A DNA stretch of 13,915 nt from Thiomonas sp. Its GTDB lineage: Bacteria; Pseudomonadota; Gammaproteobacteria; Burkholderiales; Burkholderiaceae_C. Positions 8,561 through 13,915 of the stretch are shown here, one piece after another; position 1 is the first letter of the stretch, and every line of letters starts with the position of its first letter. Below the pieces are notes generated by a model that was given only the letters and a program-made list of their open reading frames with translations, made no database searches and had not been told where the DNA came from. The DNA lies in NCBI GenBank assembly GCA_028706735.1, contig JAQTVS010000038.1, positions 1-13,915 on the forward strand. The letters are read 5' to 3'. A program made the position numbers and the translations under genes.

Positions 8561-10240
8561 ACCATTCGACTCGCTGTTTTGCAGTGCAACCCGGTTGTGG
8601 GCGATCTGTCCGGCAACGCTGCGCAGATTGCCCGCCTGTCACGCCGCGCCCATGCGCTGGGCGCGGGTGTGGTGTTGACCCCTGAGCTGGCGCTGACCGG
8701 CTACCCCCCGGAGGATCTGTTGCTGCGCCCGGCGTTTCTCAACGCCAGTGCAGAGGCATTGAAGCAGCTTGCCCATGACCTGTCGGACTTGGCGGAATTT
8801 GCGCTGGTCGTCGGGCATCCGCTGGCGCTGGCCGGGGCGGATGCGCCGCGTCTGGCATCCACCCAGCAGGCCGTGGCCTGCAACGCGGCCTCGCTGCTGC
8901 GCGGCGGCGTGGTCGAGGCGACCTATTGCAAGCATGCGTTGCCCAACTACCAGGTGTTCGACGAGCGCCGCTATTTCGCGCCGGGCGACCGGGCGGTGGT
9001 GTTCGAGGCAGGCGGGACGCACTTCGGCATCAATATCTGCGAGGACGCCTGGCTGCCGCACGCGCCGCGCAAGGCGCGGGAGGCCGGGGCGCAGGTGCTG
9101 CTGGTGCTCAATGCCTCGCCGTATCACCGCGGGAAGACGGCGGAGCGCGAACGGGTGATGCGCCAGCGCAGCCTGGAAAACGATATGGCGCTCGTGGCTT
9201 CGCAAATGGTGGGCGGGCAGGACGAGATCGTGTTCGACGGCGCGTCTTTCGTGCTCGATCGCGCAGGCGAACTGGTGGCGCGCGCGCCGCAGTTCACCGA
9301 GGACATTCTGCTGGTCGATGTGGCCGGCGGCGATGTGCGCAGGCAGGCGCCGGCGCATGTTGCCGCGCTCCAGCCCGATCACGCCGAGGTGTATGCCGCG
9401 CTGGTGCTCGGGGTGCGCGACTATCTCGGCAAGAACGGCTTTCCTGGCGCGCTCATCGGCTTGTCCGGCGGGGCGGACTCGGCCCTGGTGCTGGCCATTG
9501 CCGTCGATGCGCTCGGTGCGGACAAAGTGCGCGCGGTGATGATGCCGTCGCAATACACCGCGCAGATCTCGCTTGACGACGCTGCCGAGATGGCGCAGCG
9601 CCTTGGCGTGCAGTACGAAGTGCTGCCCATCACCCCGCTGTTCGAAGCGTTTCGCGTCACGCTGGGGCCGCTGCTGCAGGAGCACCCCGGCGACACCACG
9701 CTGGAAAACATCCAGGCGCGCATTCGCGGCACCTTGCTCATGGGGCTGTCGAACAACAGCGGGCGCATCGTGCTGACCACGGGCAACAAGAGCGAAATGG
9801 CCATGGGCTACGCAACGCTCTATGGCGACATGGCCGGCGGGTTTGCGGTCATCAAGGACGTGACCAAGACTCTGGTGTGGGAACTGGCGCGCTGGCGCAA
9901 CGCGCACGCTGCGGCGCAGGGCGAGGCCGAGGTCATTCCGACGCGCATCATCACCCGGCCGCCCAGCGCCGAACTGCGCCCCGGCCAAACCGACCAGGAC
10001 AGCCTGCCGCCCTACGACGTGCTTGACGGGATTTTGCAGCGCTACATGGAGCAGGACCAAAGCGCCGAATCCATCCTGGCCGCTGGCTACGCTTTGGCCG
10101 ATGTGCAGCGGGTGGTGCACCTGCTCAAGCTGTCTGAATACAAGCGGCGCCAGGCCCCGCCGGGCATTCGCATCACCCACCGCGCCTTCGGGCGTGACTG
10201 GCGCTATCCCATCACTTCAAAATACCGGGAATCGTTCTGA
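8558..10240 (+). CDS. nadE: Glutamine-dependent NAD(+) synthetase
   Basis: Makes NAD from deamido-NAD, ATP and glutamine, the last step of NAD synthesis, in the cytosol. The 560-aa protein has two domains. The N-terminal nitrilase-type glutaminase (1 to about 260) has the triad Glu43 (TPELALTGYPPEDLL), Lys125 (YCKHALPNYQVFDERRYF) and Cys161 (NICEDAW). The C-terminal synthetase has the ATP-pyrophosphatase loop SGGADS at 303-308, followed by NIQARIRG, TTGNKSEMAMGY and YGDMAGGF. It ends RDWRYPITSKYRESF, typical of the bacterial short glutamine-dependent type. ATG 8558 gives MTIRLAVLQCNPVVGDLSGN, the family N-terminus; the frame is open further upstream to 8402 but that part is antisense to the neighbour. 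No strong Shine-Dalgarno sequence. The PII gene follows after 63 nt. Confidence 0.97.
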   Translation: MTIRLAVLQCNPVVGDLSGNAAQIARLSRRAHALGAGVVLTPELALTGYPPEDLLLRPAFLNASAEALKQLAHDLSDLAEFALVVGHPLALAGADAPRLASTQQAVACNAASLLRGGVVEATYCKHALPNYQVFDERRYFAPGDRAVVFEAGGTHFGINICEDAWLPHAPRKAREAGAQVLLVLNASPYHRGKTAERERVMRQRSLENDMALVASQMVGGQDEIVFDGASFVLDRAGELVARAPQFTEDILLVDVAGGDVRRQAPAHVAALQPDHAEVYAALVLGVRDYLGKNGFPGALIGLSGGADSALVLAIAVDALGADKVRAVMMPSQYTAQISLDDAAEMAQRLGVQYEVLPITPLFEAFRVTLGPLLQEHPGDTTLENIQARIRGTLLMGLSNNSGRIVLTTGNKSEMAMGYATLYGDMAGGFAVIKDVTKTLVWELARWRNAHAAAQGEAEVIPTRIITRPPSAELRPGQTDQDSLPPYDVLDGILQRYMEQDQSAESILAAGYALADVQRVVHLLKLSEYKRRQAPPGIRITHRAFGRDWRYPITSKYRESF

Positions 10241-10642
<402 letters not shown>

Positions 10643-10667
10643 GCAGCAAGACGTTTGAGTCGCACTG

Positions 10668-11729
10668 ATGCCCCGCGTCCACATCCTGCCTTCGGGCGCC
10701 GAGCTGCTTGCCGACCCGGAAGAAAATCTGCTCAAGCTGCTGCGCAAACACCAGGTGCCCATCCGCTATTCCTGCAAGTCCGGGGAATGCGGCTCGTGCA
10801 AATGCGTGCTGGAATCGGGCAATGTCACGCTCAAAAAATACGATCCGAAAGCGCTGCCGGATGCACAGAAAGAGGCCGGAATCATCCTGGCCTGCTGCGC
10901 GGTTTTGCGCGAAGACATCACCATCTGCCTGACGGACAGCGACGACCTCATCGCCCATCCGGAGCGCAAGTTGCTGTGCCGCGTGGTCGCACTGGAGCCG
11001 CTGACACACGATATTTTCGCGCTACGGCTGCACATCGAATTCGCTGACATGGAGGGCATTCCTTTCATGTTCTCCGCAGGGCAATACGCGCAGATCGTGG
11101 TCGATGTGGACGGGCAGGAAATCGCCCGCGACTTTTCCATGGCCAGCACGCCGGTGGATGCCGAATACGACGATCTGCTGGAATTCCATATCCGCCGCAC
11201 GCCCACCGGAGCCTTGAGCAGCCTGCTCGGCGGCATCATCCGTCCAGGCGCCCAGTTGCTGGTGCGCGGGCCCATGGGGACGAGCTATTTCCGTCCGCGC
11301 CATGAAGGCCCGCTCTATGCCGTGGGCGGCGGCACCGGCCTGGCGCCCATGCTCAGCGTGGTGCAGACCGCGCTGGACAACGGCAAGCTCGAACCCGTGG
11401 TGTTGTTCGCTGGATTTCGCAATCAGGCCGACGTGTATGGCCTGGAGCAGATGGAGCAGATGCGACGCATTTACCGTAACTTCCGCTATCACGTCACGCT
11501 CGATGAAGCGCAGGCGGGCGATCCGCCGCAGGCCGTACACCAGCCCCTCGGGGCCTATCTGCTGGAGCAGGTGGCGGATTTCTCCGGCGCCAAGGTCTAT
11601 CTCGCAGGCCCGCCCGGCATGGTCGAGGCGATCAGCGCGGCCTTGCTGGAGCGCGGCGCCTCTGAGCGCGATCTGCATGCCGATGCGTTCTACCCGCCAG
11701 TGCGCGCGGAGCTGACGGCCAGCGCCTGA
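10668..11729 (+). CDS. 2Fe-2S ferredoxin / FAD / NAD(P)H oxidoreductase
   Basis: A 353-aa electron-transfer protein that passes electrons from NAD(P)H through FAD to a plant-type 2Fe-2S cluster. The N-terminal ferredoxin domain (about 1-95) has ligands Cys36, Cys41, Cys44 and Cys76 (CKSGECGSC ... LACC). The flavin domain has RDFSMAS. The NAD(P) domain has [16 protein letters not shown] and [11 protein letters not shown] near the C-terminus. This order is that of oxygenase reductases such as those of naphthalene dioxygenase and phenol hydroxylase, and of proteins annotated as CDP-6-deoxy-3,4-glucoseen reductase. No oxygenase or sugar gene is nearby, so the partner is unknown and I give no symbol. 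ATG 10668 is 25 nt past glnB with only a weak Shine-Dalgarno sequence. Architecture is certain, pathway is not. Confidence 0.93.
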   Translation: MPRVHILPSGAELLADPEENLLKLLRKHQVPIRYSCKSGECGSCKCVLESGNVTLKKYDPKALPDAQKEAGIILACCAVLREDITICLTDSDDLIAHPERKLLCRVVALEPLTHDIFALRLHIEFADMEGIPFMFSAGQYAQIVVDVDGQEIARDFSMASTPVDAEYDDLLEFHIRRTPTGALSSLLGGIIRPGAQLLVRGPMGTSYFRPRHEGPLYAVGGGTGLAPMLSVVQTALDNGKLEPVVLFAGFRNQADVYGLEQMEQMRRIYRNFRYHVTLDEAQAGDPPQAVHQPLGAYLLEQVADFSGAKVYLAGPPGMVEAISAALLERGASERDLHADAFYPPVRAELTASA

Positions 11730-11875
11730 TCTGTCGTTGCAGGAGTGGCGCTGCCTCTGGGATTAAAATCTTTTTAAACCCACCTTGGGCGCATTCATTC
11801 ACGCACAGCGCCTGCCTTCGGGCGTCTGCGGCACAGCGGAAACTGCCGACTGTTGCCGCCACATACCGGGACTCT

Positions 11876-12571
11876 ATGAACACGCATGAGGCCAAGCGCG
11901 TCCTTGAGACCGCGCTGATCTGCGCTTCCCAAGCCTTGTCCGTCGCCGAGTTGCGGCGCCTGTTCGACGACACGATCGCCGCGGACACTGTGCGGTCGCT
12001 GCTCGATGAACTGCGAGGCGATTGGCAGGATCGCGGCGTCGAGCTCGCCCAACTGGCGCAGGGCTGGCGCTTCCAGAGCCGGGCCGAGATGCAACCTTTT
12101 CTCGACCGGCTTTATCCCGAGAAGCCCCAAAAATATTCGCGCGCCGTGCTGGAAACCCTGGCCATCATCGCCTATCGTCAACCCGTCACCCGCGGCGACA
12201 TCGAAGAAATCCGTGGCGTGGTGGTGAACGCCCAGATCATTCGCCAGCTCGAAGATCGCGGCTGGGTCGAGGTGATCGGCCATCGCGAAGCGCCGGGCCG
12301 TCCAGCCTTGCTGGCCACGACCCAGCAATTTCTCGACGACCTCGGCCTGAAGGCGCTGGACGCGCTGCCGCCGCTCGGTGAACGTGGCGAAACGCTGCCC
12401 AATTTCGACGGCCTGCAGCAACGCCTGCCAGAACTCGGCGCTGCCGATGCGGCGCCGGACACCGCATCGTCCCAGCCCGATGGCGCGGCAGATCCTGCCA
12501 TCCTGGACGACCTGCAGGCGTCCATTTTTTCCAGCCGCAGTTCGCCGATCGGCGCGTTGCCCACCGACTGA
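11876..12571 (+). CDS. scpB: Segregation and condensation protein B
   Basis: Non-SMC subunit that joins ScpA and SMC in the condensin-like complex shaping and segregating the chromosome. The protein is 231 aa. It has tandem winged-helix domains (about 1-160), with [20 protein letters not shown] at the start and the family signature [28 protein letters not shown] at about 88-115, then [22 protein letters not shown]. The C-terminal 55 residues or so are Ala/Asp-rich and probably disordered. ATG 11876 has a weak GGGA upstream. The 146-nt gap before it holds no gene. scpA is not adjacent here, although the two are often neighbours. rluB follows after 18 nt, a commonly conserved pairing. Confidence 0.96.
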   Translation: MNTHEAKRVLETALICASQALSVAELRRLFDDTIAADTVRSLLDELRGDWQDRGVELAQLAQGWRFQSRAEMQPFLDRLYPEKPQKYSRAVLETLAIIAYRQPVTRGDIEEIRGVVVNAQIIRQLEDRGWVEVIGHREAPGRPALLATTQQFLDDLGLKALDALPPLGERGETLPNFDGLQQRLPELGAADAAPDTASSQPDGAADPAILDDLQASIFSSRSSPIGALPTD

Positions 12572-12589
12572 ACACAAACGGATCGCACC

Positions 12590-13915
12590 ATGAGTCCCTC
12601 TGACCCTACCGAAACGCCTGAGACCCTTTCCACAATCGCGAACACAGACGCTGCGGCCGATGAATCAGCCGTCGTCGCAACCCCGGGGCGCAAGCCGCGC
12701 GCTGCGCCCCGGCGTGCGCCGCGCAAGACGGCTGCCGTGCAGTCCGAGCAGGCCAGCGGCGCCGATCTGACCGTGCAGGCGCAGGCGGAGGGAAGCGCCG
12801 CCGCTTCCGCTGCTGAGCCCTCGGCCGCGGAAGCGCCGGCCAGCGTTCCGGCCGACGACGTCCAGCCGGATCGATTGCCGCTTGAGCATGCGACCGCTGC
12901 AGAAGCCACGGCGAATGTGCGACCACCGCATGCGCCCAAGCCGCCACGTCGCGCGTCTGCGCCGCGTGCGCAGCAACCAGAGGGCGACGCCAGTGCGCCG
13001 GTGGAATTGGTTCAGGAATTGGCCCCCGTGATGCCGCAAACGCCGACGGCGGGGGTGCAAATCCAGGACGTGATTTCCGGCACCTACGACCAGACGGCGG
13101 AAACCGCGCCGATTGTGCGTCGCGTGCTCGCCCCCGCCGAAGACGCGCCCAAGCTGCACAAGGTGCTGGCGCAAAGCGGCGTGGGTTCGCGGCGCGAAAT
13201 GGAAGACCTCATTCTTGCCGGGCGGGTGTCAGTGAACGGCGAACCGGCGCATCTGGGCCAGCGCATCCTGCCGACCGACCAGATCCGCGTCAACGGCAAG
13301 ATCATCAAGCGCCGCCTGCGTCCCGCGCAGGCGCGGGTGCTGGCCTATCACAAGCCCACGGGTGAAGTGGTCTCGTTCAAAGACCCGGAAGGGCGCCCCA
13401 CGGTGTTCCAGCATCTGCCCAAATTGCAGGGTTCCAAGTGGACTGCAGTCGGCCGCCTGGACATCAATACCGAGGGCCTGCTGCTGTTCACGACCTCGGG
13501 CGATCTGGCCAACCGGCTGATGCACCCGAGTTATGGCGCGGAGCGCGAATACGCGGTGCGCGTCTTGGGTGAACTCGACGCCGCAGCGCGTGCTGAATTG
13601 CTCAGCGGGGTGCAACTCGGCGACGGTCCGGCCAAGTTTCTCAGTCTGGACGAGGCGGGCGGCGAGGGCGCGAATCGTTGGTGGCGCGTGGTCATCTCTG
13701 AAGGCCGCAACCGCGAAGTGCGGCGCATGTTCGAGACTGTCGGGCTGACCGTGAGCCGATTGATCCGCGTGCGCTATGCCAGCGTGGTATTGCCAGCCGG
13801 TCTGCGCCGCGGCGACTTTGTCGAACTCGATCAGTCTGCGGTGCGGGCCTTGCAAGGCAAATCTCCAGACGCCGCCGCGCAGGGCGAGCGCCCGCCACGG
13901 CGTCAGAACGGACAG
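12590..13915 (+). CDS. rluB: 23S rRNA pseudouridine synthase RluB, long N-terminal extension (runs off right edge)
   Basis: RsuA/RluB/RluE-family enzyme, most likely making pseudouridine 2605 of 23S rRNA (E. coli numbering). The frame is open from ATG 12590 to the last base (442 codons) with no stop. Residues 1 to about 187 are low-complexity, rich in Ala, Pro and Arg/Lys (for example [16 protein letters not shown]). The S4 RNA-binding domain starts at about 188 ([20 protein letters not shown]). The catalytic motif [13 protein letters not shown] has Asp291. The RsuA-type signature [13 protein letters not shown] follows, then [10 protein letters not shown] near the end of the catalytic domain. 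E. coli RluB is 291 aa, so the extension is the main oddity; no better internal start with a Shine-Dalgarno sequence is obvious. Only a basic tail seems to be missing. Confidence 0.95.
   Translation, partial: MSPSDPTETPETLSTIANTDAAADESAVVATPGRKPRAAPRRAPRKTAAVQSEQASGADLTVQAQAEGSAAASAAEPSAAEAPASVPADDVQPDRLPLEHATAAEATANVRPPHAPKPPRRASAPRAQQPEGDASAPVELVQELAPVMPQTPTAGVQIQDVISGTYDQTAETAPIVRRVLAPAEDAPKLHKVLAQSGVGSRREMEDLILAGRVSVNGEPAHLGQRILPTDQIRVNGKIIKRRLRPAQARVLAYHKPTGEVVSFKDPEGRPTVFQHLPKLQGSKWTAVGRLDINTEGLLLFTTSGDLANRLMHPSYGAEREYAVRVLGELDAAARAELLSGVQLGDGPAKFLSLDEAGGEGANRWWRVVISEGRNREVRRMFETVGLTVSRLIRVRYASVVLPAGLRRGDFVELDQSAVRALQGKSPDAAAQGERPPRRQNGQ

Noticed and set aside
8639..10180. 513-codon minus-strand open frame antisense to nadE
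   Set aside because: It mirrors nadE, which has all catalytic motifs. The translation is Arg/His/Gln-rich and shows no family features.
11763..11777. Palindrome TTAAAA-TCT-TTTTAA before scpB
   Set aside because: It is a 6-bp AT-only stem with little stability. It could be part of an AT-rich promoter, but no well-spaced -35/-10 pair is convincing (TTGCAG is 18 nt from GATTAA).

Overview
The window looks like chromosomal housekeeping DNA from a GC-rich betaproteobacterium, probably Burkholderiales. The evidence is codon use, the close fit of DnaK, DnaJ, GrpE and RF2 to that group, the heat-shock promoters of sigma-32 (RpoH) type, and the pairing of nadE with a PII gene. Genus cannot be fixed from the sequence; a Thiomonas-like organism is only a guess. 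I see no prophage, transposase, CRISPR array, rRNA or tRNA.

Left half, minus strand (read right to left): a small secreted Lys/His-rich protein (6681-6475) ends in an intrinsic terminator. Then come grpE (6274-5741), dnaK (5627-3690) and dnaJ (3588-2467), the DnaK chaperone machine. grpE and dnaK each have their own good RpoH-type promoter. A 13-bp hairpin separates dnaK from dnaJ. A 356-bp gene-free stretch full of direct and inverted repeats follows. Next is prfB (2110-1006), coding for release factor 2 with the classic programmed +1 frameshift, and then pepN (947 to beyond the left edge), an aminopeptidase N cut by the window.

Right half, mostly plus strand: a low-molecular-weight protein-tyrosine phosphatase (6853-7341) converges on a minus-strand FemAB-like/GNAT-fold protein (8559-7387). 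That gene's start codon overlaps the start codon of the divergent nadE (8558-10240) in a single CATG. nadE (glutamine-dependent NAD synthetase) is followed by glnB (PII nitrogen regulator, 10304-10642) and a 2Fe-2S ferredoxin/FAD/NAD(P)H reductase (10668-11729). Then come scpB (chromosome condensation, 11876-12571) and rluB (23S rRNA pseudouridine synthase, 12590 to beyond the right edge), a commonly conserved pair.

Functionally the window joins protein quality control and turnover (DnaKJ-GrpE, PepN), translation termination (RF2), nitrogen/NAD metabolism (NadE, PII), chromosome segregation (ScpB) and rRNA modification (RluB). No new multi-gene system is evident. The points most worth a second look are regulatory or architectural: the RF2 recoding site, the paired RpoH promoters, the dnaK-dnaJ hairpin, the intergenic repeat cluster, the shared-CATG divergent start and the nadE-glnB linkage.
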